DNA of 64,000 nt. Source: Sordaria brevicollis (lineage: Eukaryota; Ascomycota; Sordariomycetes; Sordariales; Sordariaceae). Both the position numbers and the translations under genes were made by a program. The stretch covers positions 1,612,001 through 1,676,000 of the forward strand of contig JAUTDP010000007.1 in assembly GCA_033439795.1 (NCBI GenBank). Reading direction: 5' to 3'. This document shows, one piece after another, positions 11,914 to 26,639 of this stretch. The notes under the pieces were generated by a model. The model was given only the letters and a program-made list of their open reading frames with translations, had not been told where the DNA came from and ran no database searches. Within the stretch, counting starts at the first letter, position 1, and each line of letters opens with the position of its first letter.

Positions 11914-12725
11914 TTAGGAAAACGTGTCCAGCAGAGTGCCCATGACGTCTGAAGAGGAAGGAATGGGTCCATCCCATGTCTTGTTCCCCATGTGGTTATA
12001 ACAACCTGCGCATCCATTGACATTATACAAAGTAGTGTCTGTGGTGAGATGGTTAGATATGGTTAGATATGGCTAGAACTTCGCCTTCACTTCTAGTAGC
12101 ATGATTGCCTGCAAGGAAGGCATCGAACTTACTCAGGTCAAGTGAACTGTTTCGTAGTTCATGCGCCATGTCCGGGCATAGACAGTTCAGATAGATGGTA
12201 CGGAGGTTGTTGTAGATTCGGCAGTTGCGGCATGTCTTTGTGTAGTTCCCGCTAATCAATAGGAAAGAGCAAGTTAGTGATCATTGTCACCTGGGTATAT
12301 GGGAATATGAAAGCAAAAAACAAAGGCCTGAACGTTTGGTTGTTCACGTACCTGTCATAACTCTCAAGCGTGCCATTTCTGTTTCCCACACAAAAGTTGA
12401 GATCCAGCCTACGTGTACGGCCAACGGAGCAATTTGTTAGATCCCATGTCTTGGGTGTTGATTGGAATTATTCAACAGAATAACAACAGGTGCATTTGAA
12501 GACATACCAAGTGTAGTTGTATCCAAAGATGGCAACATCATCGTTCAGACATTCGCACCCTAACCAGTGCTCCTGTCTCAGAGTGGCGCCGGTGAATATG
12601 CAGTTTGAGGCGTACCCTCCATTGGGGTGCTGTTGCGCAGAAACAGACAAGAGGCTGCTTGTCATCAGCGCGAAGAGGGTGATGCCGCGGAGAGCGGATG
12701 AGGCGAGTCGTGCTGTGTCAATCAT
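11914..12725 (-). CDS. Secreted cyanovirin-N-like (CVNH) protein
   Basis: Probable secreted lectin-like protein of 172 residues from four exons: 12508..12725, 12352..12408, 12133..12251 and 11914..12038. The phases agree across all three introns, and the last uses an intron that crosses an otherwise open frame. Residues 1-31 form a signal peptide (hydrophobic GITLFALMTSSLLSV, then SAQQ). The mature part shows two CVNH-like halves: GGYASNCIF ... WLDLNFCVGNRNGTL, and GNYTKTCRNC ... SSLDLNTTLYNVNG. This is the tandem pattern of the CVNH fold, which binds high-mannose glycans in characterised members. Unlike many fungal CVNH proteins it is Cys-rich (CRNC, CLC, GCAGC) and has several N-glycosylation sequons. 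Family call is by pattern only. Confidence 0.75.
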
Positions 12726-13025
12726 GGTAGAGCTGTGATGCTTTTTGGAACAGTGGAAAGTTTGAAAAGGAAGACTGGTAAAGTCTCTGGAAGAAGCAGA
12801 CCATGATCTTAAGTTGATAGATACTCAACCACCTGCAGAAAAGGGCGGGGTCCGTCACTTCAAATATTGGCGTACACTGACATGGAAGGGGCGTTCCTCG
12901 GGTTTAGAACACCTTGCGCACCATCTGGCGATCATCTGGCATGAGGCACTGAAGGGAAGGCACAACCAACAACGAGTGTGACTCCTCACTTGAACTTTGC
13001 TTCCACCGATGTTTGTCGAATAAGG

Positions 13026-15081
13026 TCACTGGACTGTATCTTCCTCTCCAATCTTCTCATCCAATATGACCAAGCCACCACTGTCGTCATACGCAACCCG
13101 TCCTTCATCTACCGCCCTCCGCATCTCTTCGCGCAGAGGCTCTCGCTCACCGGTTACGGGGTCCCATTCCCACCCTTCACGCATCCTGTTTGTTTCCATC
13201 GCGTTAGCAAGCAACTAATGACCTAGGCAAGCAGATAATGAGACCAGGAGAGAGATCTAAGGGGAAGGAAACATACCACATCCACCGCAAACATGCTCTC
13301 AGCTCTTTATCCCGTGGCAAAACCCGCATCCACTCGGGTTGAAACTCCGGATGACGGCCCTTCCCCTTCCAGTCCTCTGCCCGGCCAAGTAACTTATCCC
13401 GACAAAAGATTCGCCACGAGTCCAAAGCATATGGACCCTGCGTGAGATGGCCGATTTCCCAGGCAGACCCGATGGCGTGTTCCTTGGCGAGCTTGATGGC
13501 GTTGGTAGTATCATAAGCATCATCACCATCACCATCCTTTGTTCCTCCTATGCCCGGTAATGATCCTTTACCAGTGTAATTGCAATAAAAGTCATCAGGC
13601 TCGGCCCCGAATTCCTCTCCCACTTTGACCCCCCTCGCATCACTCGGGCCCGGATAGTTCCTCACCCCGTACCTCTTCTCCTTGCAGGGCGGACACTCGA
13701 TCCACATGCGCGCATACCTTTGTATGACGGAGCACCGGTTGGCGGAAAGCCCCAGGGGTCGGATGAGGTTGATTATCTCGGCCGGGTCGGCAGCGGCGAG
13801 AGCTTCGGGAGTAGGGAAACGGTTCATGAGTTGGCGAAATAAGGGGATGGAGACTGAACCTCGTACTTTTATTAGAAATGTCACGGCGATCAGCAGGCGG
13901 AAGGGGTCGGATGCTAGTTCTTCTTGGATCAAGCCGAAGCTCGGGGCAGAGAGGGGAGGGATGGGTAGGCTGGAGATGCCAGGCGGTCGTGGAGTTTGGG
14001 GCTTTTTGCTTGGGAATTTGGGTTTGGACGGAGAGGTAGTTATTTTACTCATCGGCTTTTTTGGTGAGAGTGAGGGAGCACTGAAGAAAGGTGACTTGTA
14101 GGGTTTTCTCGTATGGGCTGCCGGAAGAGGGGCGACGCTCAGCACGTCTACCATAGATCCATCATCCAAGTCGGCATCGACGCTTTCGTTAGAAGGAGAG
14201 GATGGAGCATGACTATACCCGGGAATCTGGGTATCGAGAAAGCCAGATCCATCTGGAACCTCCGAGCCCATGAGGTCAGCGTCTTCTCGTAGACTAGATT
14301 GCTTTTCTTCCGATGCCCCATTGCCCTGACTTATCCCAGCTGGACGGTGGACGACAGTCATTTCCCCACCCTGCAACACCGCGTCTACTCCCTCTTGACC
14401 CTGCTCCTCATGCTTCACTGCCTTTCCAGCATGGCCAGAAAGACTAGTCTTCTGCTTAGGCGTGCTCATCTTTGGAGTGTCACCATCATCATCACCATCA
14501 TCATCCGCCCAAAACCGCGAGACACCCCTCCCCACCGCAGCCTTCTTCATCTTCCTCATTCTCTTACTTCCACCTCTTCGCCCCTTTGCCAAAGGTGAAC
14601 TCTCTTCCATTCCATCGTATTTGTCCCTCTTCCCCAGAACACTCCCCAACACAGCGCAAGGCGCCAGGCCATTCATCACCAGATCCAAAAACGGCAACAA
14701 GCACAGCTCATTCCCCGAAGTTTCCATCCCAGTTCCTAGCCGTGCTTTTTGACCTTCATTTTGACCTTTCCTTTGCTGCAATCTCAGAGACTGCATAGTT
14801 TGATTCCGCAAAGCAATTGCACAATCCATCATCATCTCCCATTCCTCCATTCCACGCATGAGGCTGAGTTCCCAAAGTTTGCATACTTCTGCCGGCGGTG
14901 CGAGGCCGGATGTGAGTAACGAGGCAAAAAGCTCGCGGTCCTCAGAGGAGTCGATGGTGAAAGTATCGAGGATGTGGTGGGCGAGGGATGGCGATAGGCC
15001 GTCTTGGAGCGGAAGATGTGTTGTTTGAGACTGGGATTCGAAATGGGATTGGGAGTGTGGCTGTGGACTTGATGGTGCCAT
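13026..15081 (-). CDS. MBD4-like HhH DNA glycosylase
   Basis: Likely base-excision repair glycosylase, 654 residues, exons 13277..15081 and 13026..13185 (intron GTATGT..CAG with GCTAAC). The first ~380 residues are low-complexity, with basic and Ser/Pro-rich stretches (RRGGSKRMRKMKKAA, SPFFSAPSLSPKKP). The C-terminal part matches the MBD4/thymine-glycosylase catalytic domain: DPFRLLIAVTFLIKVRG (about residue 392), the helix-hairpin-helix region PAEIINLIRPLGLSANRCSV, and GPYALDSWRIFCRDKL. The Asp of ALDSW (about residue 553) falls at the catalytic Asp of MBD4, so activity looks intact. No methyl-CpG-binding domain is visible. The longer frame upstream begins with a non-ATG codon; ATG 15081 has a good context (AAAAATGGC). 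Confidence 0.8.
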
Positions 15082-15846
15082 TTTTTTCTTGATTGTTTGT
15101 GCTCGGGTGAGGTGGACTTGTGAATCCCACGGCGAGTTCGGAATCACGTTGATGTTTTGTGTACGTCCTGTGGAAGTGGACTATGCAAGGGGAGGAGGAG
15201 GTTAACTTTTTGTTTGGAAGGCAAGTTCAGATGCCAAGCCAGGGTAATATTTTGTACCACTTTGATATAGCCGGTTACTGTAATTCGGCCAGTGAGACAT
15301 TTCGAGTCGAAATATACCAAGGCGCAATTCTTCGCGCATATGCTCTCTCTTCTTTATCCTTTCATTTCCCAATCCAGGCGTACATTATGATGTAGCCAAC
15401 GGAAGAGATGTTAGGAAACTCTTGGCATGGATTACACTCAAAACTGGTAAAGCCGTACATCCGGACCCCTAACCCAAGCACATGTAAGTCCAGCTTTATG
15501 TCATACCCGTCTTATTACACGTTGTTTGACAAAGAAAATGACGTCTAGGTTGTATTTGAGACCGGAAAATTTGATTTATACACTCTACGACCATCTTTCT
15601 TCATGTTCAATCCCCCACGCCGCACGTCCACGCATTGCCCACGGCTACCGATAGCGCCCCCTGCCCATTCCTTTCAATGTTTTGCTCCTTCTGACCGACG
15701 CGCAAGAGGAACACGGGGGGAGCAAATTTTGGGCAGCAATAGTATATGATACATACACAAAAAAAGAGGGGGAAAAGCACGCACGTTTCACAACAGGGTT
15801 ATTGTGTGAATGTCATGACTCTGCCCTTTGTTGTGGCAATGCTAAA
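15082..15846. other. Intergenic: glycosylase promoter and CYT1 3' region
   Basis: No supported gene. A plus-strand frame at 15682-16566 is antisense to the cytochrome c1 coding exon and is a shadow. Confidence 0.5.
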
Positions 15847-17337
15847 TTAGTGGCGGGTAGCAGACTCCTTGGGAGGATCGTAGACGATCTTCCTGGACTT
15901 GAGCCAAGCCCACTTGTAACGCTTAACCCAGACGCTCATGGCGAAGAGCACAGAGGTGACAACCAGAACCTTCATACCCATGCGCTTGCGGTCGTCCATC
16001 TCGGGCTCGGCAGCCCAGTTGAGGAACTCAACAACATCCTTGGCCATCTGGGAGGTGGAGGCGGGGGTGCCATCCTCGTAGTCGACAAGGCCGTCGTAGA
16101 GAACACGGGCCATGGCGATACCGGTACCGGGGAAGTAGGGGTTGAAGTTGAGGCCGGCGCCAACGGAAGCACCAGCGGGGGGCTCATCGGGGTAGCCGGT
16201 AAGGAGGGAGAAGATGTAGTCGCAGCCACCGTGGCGGGCCTTGACGATCAAGCTGAGATCGGGAGGAAGGGCACCGTTGTTGGCGAAACGGGCAGCCTCG
16301 TCGTTCTTGTAGGGATCGGGGAGGTAGTCGGAAAGCTTGCCGGGGCGCTTCTCGATCTCGCCCTGGTCGTTGGGCTCGGTATCGTACTCGTTCTCCTCGG
16401 CGAGAGCCTTGGCCTCATCGACGGTCAAGATGGTGCCGACAAGAGCGCGGTAGGGGACACGGCTGAGAGAGTGGCAAGAGGCGCAGACCTCACGGTACAC
16501 CTGGAAACCTCTGCGGAGACTGCGGTCGGGCAAAAACAAGGTCGTGAGCTAAAAGGGTCATTATGAAAGGGGAGGCTCGGCCTTTCGGATAGGCTCGGTA
16601 GGGGGGGTTGGTTGCTTACGCCTGGTGGTCGAAGGTCTTGAACCACTGCTGGTGGACCCAGGGGTACTTGGTGGCATGGAGACTGCGTCAACGGTAAGCC
16701 TCGTGTCACTTTCCATGCCCAAATTCAAGCTAATAGTCGAGCTCGGTCGTAAATATGCCTCAGAAGAATGTCGAGAGGCAGACCTCGGTCCAACGGCTAG
16801 AACGGGGGCGTCGGGTCGGATCGATCGCGGGGGACTCACCCTTCCTCAGCCGGAGTCATGGCGGAAGCGGATCCATAAAGATGGTAGTACCAGGCGATCG
16901 AGCCGGCGGCGACGGCGGTGGCAGCGGCGGCAGCGATGTTCAGGCGGAGGGGAGACTCGGCAGCGGCGCCGGAGCTCTGGGTGGAAGCCGAACGCTGCCG
17001 GGAAACGTCCGTTAGCTTTCCTCGAGGAGCGCGAGAGAGTGAGTGTATGAAGGATGGAGACAAGACAGGATGGCTCGGCCGGGGCGGGGGACGGTCGGGC
17101 GACTATTGCCCCGGGCCGGGAGCTCGCAATAGGTTGACGGGTAGCTCAAGCCGGCCCAGGCCCGGCCGGTCGAGTGGTGATGCGGCCGAGATCTGGGCGT
17201 TGGAGGGGCATGTCCATGCGGACGGAGGACGAGAGAGTTTGTCGAAGCAATTCGAGACGAACCTTGGCAAACTGAAAGGCGCCATTTTTCGCGCTGGCAA
17301 AGGTGCGCGTCGAGCGCAGGGCGGTCCTCGCCAGCAT
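15847..17337 (-). CDS. CYT1: Cytochrome c1, mitochondrial
   Basis: Haem subunit of respiratory complex III, passing electrons from the Rieske protein to cytochrome c. Four exons, 17263..17337, 16840..16994, 16620..16682 and 15847..16519, give 321 residues. Residues 1-25 ([20 protein letters not shown]...) are an Arg/Ser-rich matrix presequence. Next is a hydrophobic Ala-rich sorting segment ([19 protein letters not shown]). The mature part has [19 protein letters not shown], the haem c site [22 protein letters not shown], the axial-Met region [11 protein letters not shown], and a C-terminal membrane anchor ([16 protein letters not shown]) followed by a basic tail. The two-part leader is the usual bipartite import signal. 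The C-terminus after VYDPPK is short (ESATRH). Confidence 0.96.
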
Positions 17338-18399
17338 GGTGGGCAAGCTGAGCGAAGCTTAAGAAAGTATCGCGGTTCGGGGGACAAGGCCAATTGGGTT
17401 GGCAATGTCGGTGACAGTATCAGGTCTGGCGGGCGGAAGGTCGAGCAGGTCCGTCCAGGTGCAAGGTCGGTCGATTCCCTTCACGTAGCGTCGTAGGTAG
17501 GACCGTAGGTTTCTTGAATTTCGGGAATCTTAGGAACACTGGCCATCTGATTGGCTGGGCCAATCACCGCGCAGCCTTTCGAGCTTTTGCACCTGGCCTC
17601 GGCCCCGGCCGATGGATTTTCCGCACTAATTTACCTCATTCTGCCCGCGGGCCTCTGCACTCCAGCACTCCAGATCTCGCAGAGCCCAATCCTGGCCTGC
17701 AAGTTTCACAAGCAACGAACCAAGCAACAGCTGGAGCAAGCTGGGCATCAGCAGCACTGGACTATCAGCATCACCATCAAGTGGAAATCGATCCAGCCAG
17801 CCAGCGTCGCCCCAAATCAAAAACGTCCAAGCTCCCGCCGCCGCCGCCGCCATCGCCGCGACGTCCGCCCCTCCTTCCATCTTCAGCTTTCACGGCAACC
17901 CAAATGGACAGCGAAGACCGCGCTCACAAGGCAGGGAAAAGTCGCCAAGAAAAAGTTTTGAAGCTATCCATGTACCGCATACGTATGTCTTGGCTCCGTG
18001 ATCGCAGGTGAAGCTCGACTTTCGTCACTCCCCTCGAGGCCATCACGGTTCACTACCACATAACCTCAACCCAATTGCATCACAACAACATGCAATGCAA
18101 ACTTGCGGTCCAAGATGGATCACTATAAAACATGATTATCAGAAAGCCGATTTTTATATCTATATCAAAGACCCAAACCATTATCTTCACAATCTTCTAT
18201 TATTGCAGAGACCACTCTTGAGAAGATGTAATAAACACACGCTAAGAAGAAACAAAATACACCATATGCACAAAATGTCAACTTTTTTATTCCCAACCGC
18301 ACGCCGGCATGTATTTGGTATCCCTCACGTGGGGATCCGTGAAAACCCATCAAATGACCCGTGAACCATAAAGCAAACAAGACCAGGAAATGACATGAC
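17338..18399. other. Intergenic between DAHP synthase 3' end and CYT1 start
   Basis: Contains the CYT1 promoter. Long overlapping frames on both strands at 17514-18011 are Pro/Arg-rich translations of GC-biased DNA without motifs. The AT-richer 18120-18400 part is probably the 3' UTR of the DAHP synthase gene. Confidence 0.4.
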
Positions 18400-19728
<1,329 letters not shown>

Positions 19729-20991
19729 GTTGAGGACTTGTGTGTGATTTTCCATGTGCCGTAGGGACAAACAAGGCAGAACGGTAGATGGGAACGGAAG
19801 CTAGCAACGAGGGCTCCCTTGGACTTTTAACCAAATCGAATACAAAACAAATTATTATGAGTCAAAGAACGGAACCGGCCAAGTCAGTGGGGGAAGAGAT
19901 CATTCAAAACTTTTTTTTCTGAGCTGCTGTGAGTGGTGGCGGCAAGGGGACGGGACTCGACAGCTCCCGCCTGCCCAATATTGGGAACGGAACCTTAATT
20001 TTTAGGAGGGGCAACCAACCTGCAATGACACCACACTCCCCTCAGAAGTACCCGATACTCGGTGTTGGTCAGGATTCCTGCGCAAAAGAACGGTGTCGAT
20101 GTGGCGGGGTGCAAGTAGCGATACCCAGGACTGGTTGGCAGCGCTAGGGGTCGCCGTTGGAACGCCCTACCCATTGTGGGTCAGCCGCGTGGGGTCATTG
20201 GGAGAGAATGGCCGATCAAGGAGCCAAAAAGTTCAAGGAAGCTCTCGACGCAGGCGAACTCTGGACTCCAAAGCGTCTGTCATACTCATCACGGTTGTGT
20301 GCAGCGCCAACAGAGCCCCATTTTGTTAGGTGATTAAGTAAAATAAGATGGTAAGAGAGACACCGAGGTCGTACCTAGGTCAAGATGCAGCGGACCCGGG
20401 TATAATGTTCCTCTAGCAGAGACGTGACAGCGACACTGACGGACGGATGTGGCCGTGTAAGAGTCAGACACGGAGCCGTCCGGCAGTTCCATATCCACCG
20501 CCGCGCCTCTTCGGTGTTAAGCCAATGGCAAAATCTCCAATGGTGAGCGCTCGTCCCAAAGCGAGTTGGGTTTTGTACACGGCGGACAAACCTTCACACA
20601 TCTCACCTTCATCCAGCGGCTGATGATTACGAAATAGCAATCCTTCATCCTCCTGTGGAGAGACATCTCGATGTCATTGGGCGGCCCCATGTCTGTGGAT
20701 GGTCCTTCTCCATGGAATAGTCATGGAAGGAGCACCGAAGGATGCTCGGCGTCCAAAATAGTTCCATGCGGAGAGCACAATCTTAATGCATGTAAGTAAT
20801 CAGTCTTGTTCCTCCTCCTCTCCAGCCTTGGACCTCAACACTTGCCAACAGTATAGTAAGATAACCTCAAGCACGTTCTCCGGGAACAGCGTGACGAGTG
20901 ACGACGCCCTGCGCCCTTTGATACTTGGCAGGGATCCACTCTGTCCGACCATCGGCGCTTGAGCACCGCCATGTTCGCCTGTGGTGCTCGC
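19729..20991. other. DAHP synthase upstream region
   Basis: No supported gene. Contains the promoter with a TGAGTCA at 19858. The region runs up to the TA flank of mobile element B. Confidence 0.45.
19858..19864. promoter_or_regulatory. CPC1/Gcn4-type site upstream of DAHP synthase
   Basis: TGAGTCA palindrome about 130 bases upstream of the start codon. It is the binding sequence of Gcn4/CPC1, which activates amino-acid biosynthesis genes on starvation; the target gene fits that regulon. Confidence 0.65.
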
Positions 20992-20993
20992 TA

Positions 20994-21024
20994 CGGTGGC
21001 CCAGGGCGTTCTTCGTAACACATC
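20994..21024 (+). repeat. Left TIR of element B
   Basis: 31 bases starting CGGTGGCCCAGGGCGTTC, preceded by TA, exactly inverted at 32535..32565. Not mutated by RIP (CpA retained). Confidence 0.95.
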
Positions 21025-22210
21025 TACAAAAGTGAAATTCTGCCACCTATAGGTTATAGCCCCGTACCTATGTGGGTCTAGCAAAATTCAATTCCGCGCA
21101 TATCCTTTTCGTATATTATATTTCACCCTATACTTTTCTTTTTCGAATAACTATCTATTACTACTATTATATCGCGCCAATTCCCTTATAAATATATTAA
21201 TTAATATAGAATAACGTTAATTAATACTTATCGTAATTTAACGAATCTATTATAATTAAAATTATATTTACGCCGAATAAATTTACCCCGTTTAAACCCC
21301 CCCCGCCGGCGCCGAGCCTTTTTATTTTATAAAGTTATAAGGGTAAGAGTTTAAATAATAAAAATACCGCCCCGGATGAAATTTAGGAGTAAAAAACTCC
21401 TTAGGAGGATATTTTATACTTTGTACTTAAGAAATTAAAATAAAATAAAACCTAAAAAGTTAAAAATTTATTAACCGAATATAAAATAAAAAAATATTAA
21501 TTAAATATTATAATCGGTAATTAAAGGGGATTAAATTTAATTAATATTAATAAATTATTATTAAGTTTATTATATTTAAAATCTATTCGAACGGTAATAA
21601 AAACTATATTACGAATTTAAAATAAATTCGTATAAAATACTATACGGCCGTAATTCTATACCTATTTATAAAATAGATTAATATTTCCGATTATAAAAAA
21701 TATAAAGTAATCGATATTCTTAGGCCTTTTAGTAAATATATCGCTAAAAATTTCGCTATTTATAAAAGTATTTATATTTATTATTTTTAAAAGGGTATTG
21801 ATAAAGATTATTCTTTATATATTAATAAAGTTATACTTTAATCGTTTTTAATTATTATTTATTAATTATATTTATAAAATAGGAGGAGAAGAATACAGCG
21901 CCTACGAAAATTTATTTTTCGGAGGAGAATATCGTCGGCACTTTAATTAGAATTTTGGAGAAAGTTCTTTACTAAATTAAGGCGTATAAGAAGGAGATTA
22001 AAAATAATTTTTAAGTATAATTTGATAATAAATAATATAATACCTTGAAAGGTATTTTTCTAATTCTTAATTTATTTTTATCTTTTATTTTTTATTTTTT
22101 ATTAAAATAATAATTTTTATTCTATTATTATTTTATTTTATTTATTTTTTATTTATCGTAAATATAATAATTTTCTAATTTATTTTTATTATTTATCTCT
22201 TTATAATTCT

Positions 22211-22372
22211 TTAAAATATTAATTTTTATTTTATTTTTAATTATTATATTTTATTCTTTTCTAGAATAATAATCTTATATTTATTTTTTTCCCTTTTCTT
22301 TTATTATTCCTTAAAATATTAATTTTTAAACCATTTTTAATCATTATTTTTATTCTGTATTAAAATAATAAT
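22211..22372. repeat. Degenerate ~100-base tandem repeat
   Basis: The segment at 22211-22275 (CTTTAAAATATTAATTTTTA onward) recurs about 100 bases later at 22311-22372 with substitutions; a partial earlier copy of its end (TTAAAATAATAAT) is near 22102. The region is T-rich on the plus strand. Confidence 0.55.
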
Positions 22373-25300
22373 TATTATAATGTTTTTAACCTTTTTATTA
22401 ATTTATTTATAAAGAATAAAAATATATATTATAAAAGTATAGAAATAAATCTTATTATATTTAAAATATTAATATTATTATTATTATTTTATTTTTATAT
22501 AAAGATATTAATAATAGTAAAAATAATAATATTATTAATTTTTATTATCTTAATTTAGGAAATAAAAAAACATTAAACGATAAATATATTATATAAAGAA
22601 TAAGAATAATAATAAAAAGGAAAAAAATAGCAAAAAGGTTATAAATATAAAATTTATTAATATATTTTGTTTTTATTTCGAATAAAATTCTTATTATATT
22701 TATTATTTTTTATAATTCCCAAAAGAATTACAAATTTGTAATAACGTTTAAGAATATATAAATTATTATAATATTAATAATATTATTTAAATTTAATATC
22801 GAATTCGATTTTATTATTTTAATATTATTATAATTATTATTAATATTATTATTGATTTATAATATAATAATATACAAATTAATATATAAATTTGAGAAAT
22901 TAAAATTTTAATATATTATATATATATATATATAAAGAGACGCGCTATTTATATAATTATTAAATTTTATTTATATAATACCCTACTTTAAGTTTTTTTG
23001 GGATAAATCTTTAAGAAAAGGGTATTTAAATATAAAATTTATATTATTAAGACCGTTAATTTTTTTTATATATTTTAGGGTTTTTACTAAAATATTGAAA
23101 AATAAGAAGATAAATAATTATATAACTATTAAATAAATATTCTATAATAATAATAAGATAATTAAAATAAAAATGATAGTAATAATAATAATAATGATAC
23201 TATAAGGTATATAAGTAAAGAAATATATATTAAAGGATTAAAAAAAAAATAAAGAAGGTATAAAATTAAAAGTAAGAATAAAAGAATAAAAAAAAGGAAA
23301 AATTAGGGGGGGAAATAGAAAGAAAAAATAAAGAGAAAAAGAAATAAAAACATATAAAAGGTGAAATATATAATAAAAATTAAAATAAGGAAGAAAAAGG
23401 GACTTATAGAAAGAATAAAATATATTTTAAGAAATTTATATTTAAAAAGATTTAAAATAAGAATTATATAAATAAATTAAATAAATAATTATAAATCAAT
23501 AAAAATAATTCTTAATTAAATAGGTATAAAGAAATAAATAAATATTAGGGTAAATATATAAGTAAATTAATAAAAAAGGAAATTGAATGAAAAATAAACA
23601 TAAAATAAATTAAATAAAGAATTAAATAAATTTTAAATAAGGGATTGAATAAGAAATTAAAGAAATAAAAAAAAACCTAATAGAAATATAATAGGGTAAA
23701 GAATAAATAAAAAATATAAATAAAATAAGGTTAGAAAAAAATAATGGAAATAAAGGGGGAAATATTAAAAAGGTTATAAAGATTTAAAATAAATATTGTA
23801 ATATAAAAGGGAAAAAAGAAAAAGAAAAAATTAAATATAAATATATAATAGAAGAGGTTTTTTATAAAGAAAAATATATTATATTAGGTAGGAAAATTAA
23901 TTAATATTTTAAAATATAATAGAGTAAGAAAGTAAAGAACGTTATAGAATAATAAATATTAAAAGAATTAAAGCATTTAAAAAATAAAGGGGAATTATAT
24001 AAAAAAGATTAGTAAAGGTAAAGAAAATTAAATTTATAATTAATAAAATACAAAAGGCGATTTATTATCTTCTCGGGTTGAATAAATTCCGCTCGGGGAA
24101 GAATTATTTTAATATATATTTATATATTTATTACTTTTAATTTATAAATAATTTATTATAATTATTAAATTATATAAAGTAAATAATAAATTTACTTTTA
24201 TATATATTTTAAATAATTATTAAATATTAAATTTAATATAATAATTATTATAAATTATAAATTATATATAAAAGTACAAAATAGTATATAAATCTTTAAA
24301 ATATAATAATATTTATTATTTAAAAAATATTTATATTATAAAAAAAAAAGCAATTATATTATTTTATTTTTTTACGTTTATATACTACCTTTATAATAAA
24401 GACTATTTAATGCCTATTATTAATATTAATCGTATTAGTTCATACCCTTTATATTCTTCTATAAATCCGGGTCAATTTTATCCTAATTTTATTAATCAAC
24501 TTTAATTAATTTTAATTACCTTTAATTATTAATTTCCCTTATCGATAATTTTACTATATAATATTTATATTATACTTTTATAATCTTTATTATTAATATA
24601 TTTTTCTCTCTAGCCTCCGCTATTTACTTTATTTCGAACGTATTTTATATAATTTATATTTAAGAATACCCCTCCTAAGAAATATATAAGCGATATAATT
24701 AAAAATTTCTTTTCGTCGTTAAATTTAACGGGAATTTTATTTCTCCTTTATTATCCTAAAATATTAAAGAAGAATTTTCTCAACCCGCTCCTCTATTTTT
24801 TTAACCTATTCGGCCTACCCGTTAACCTCCTTAACCCATTCGACCTACTTCTATATTTATTTTTTATATTTAATTATCGTTTTTTAACGCCCTCGTTATT
24901 TATAGGACTTTAAATACTTCGTTATCCAATTTTATAATATTAAATAATACCTATTTTAAATAAAAGAAGGACGAAATTAACCGGAATAAGCTTAATAAAA
25001 TAAATTCTTTAATTATATTTTTATAATATAAAAGAAAATTTATTTAAATAAGGGTAATAATAACCGGTATATTTTAAGGATATTTTTTTATTACGTTTTA
25101 TTTGCGATATACCCCTATCCTTACTTAATATCCATTATTTTTAAAAATTATTAAACTTTTATTAATTGAATAATTAAATAATCGAATAAAGAAATTAAAT
25201 TAAGGATTAAAGATATAAATATTATAAAATTAAAATTCGTTAATATTAATTTATATATTACCGGCAATAAATATTAATTTACTAATTTCGGATTTAATAA

Positions 25301-26639
25301 AAGGCGGCCTATAAATTTTAATAATATTAAAAACTAATAATTAAATAACGGTAAAATTAAGGAGGGGATTATTTTTAATATTATATTAATACTAATATTT
25401 AACGAAAAGGATATTAAAAGTAAAATTAAAACCCCCCCGAAGAAAAGTCGGAAGCGTATTACCAATTTAATTATTATTATTTCCGCGCTTACTTTTATTT
25501 ATAAACGAATAATTTCGTTAAAAAAGGGTAAATCTATTATTATTATTAAATAGGAGCCGGGTATCGAAGAGAAGAACGATATTATAATATAAGAATTAAT
25601 TATTAAATAAAAACCGGGTACTAATAAGGTAGGATTGAATAAAAAAAGTAAATGTATTAAAAAAGTATTAAATATTAAAAAGAAATAAATAATAAATAAA
25701 GAATTAATAATAAAGTAGGAATTAATCGAAGATTTTAATTATAGTAATTCGCTACTACCTTTTTTATAACGACCCTTTATAATTAAAGAAGAAAAGAATA
25801 ATAATAAGGGCGAAGAGGAATAATAAAAGGGAGGGGGGGATAATAATATTAACTTTTTTAATTTATCGGTTAATAATACTATTATACCCGAGAATTTAAA
25901 GTGTAAATCGGTTTTATATATTTTAAAGTATATATTAATTATCTTTAGGCGGTTAAATTCGATTAACGTTAATTCGCTTCGATTAGCGTCGAATAATTTA
26001 AATACGTTTTTTATTTATTCGACGTATAATTATCAGCGATGAATATAAGGGATTATAGGGCGGTATACGGTATTAATTATAATTTTTATATATTTTTAAA
26101 TTTAATTTAATATATTCGAATCCTTTAATTAAAATTATTCGCGTAATAATTTTTTTATATAAATAGTTATATTCGTTTCGTATTTTATATTATTTATTTA
26201 TAATATAAATAGGAAATAATATAGGGTTTCGGAAAGTAATTTTAAAATATACTTAAAATTAATTAATTACAATTTATATATAATACGCCTTTTAATAATA
26301 ATCGCTACCCGCGGATATTCTTCTATATTTATTATTATTAAACGTTAATTATTATTAATTTAAAAAAATTATTATTATTCTATATTAATAATTACTTTAT
26401 CGTTAATATTATAGCCTTTAATTATATTTCGTTCACTTTTAATATTATTATTTTTTTCCGAATATTAAATTACTTCGCTATTATACCTCCTTTATATATT
26501 AACCTTTATATTTATTATAACTTTATTATTAATATATATTCGATTAACCAACGTTATAATAATATTATCTTTAATTTAAAGCGTTTATTTAATTTTAAAA
26601 CGTTTAAATAAACGTTATAGCGTTTTACGAAAAAAATAA

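Noticed and set aside
15682..16566. 294-codon plus-strand frame
   Set aside because: Antisense of the cytochrome c1 last exon; Gly/Val-rich mirror of the real gene.
17514..18011. 165- and 136-codon plus-strand frames
   Set aside because: Pro/Arg-rich translations of GC-biased promoter DNA upstream of CYT1.
22920..22934. (TA)n run as an origin or terminator
   Set aside because: Simple sequence inside RIP-saturated DNA; no independent support.
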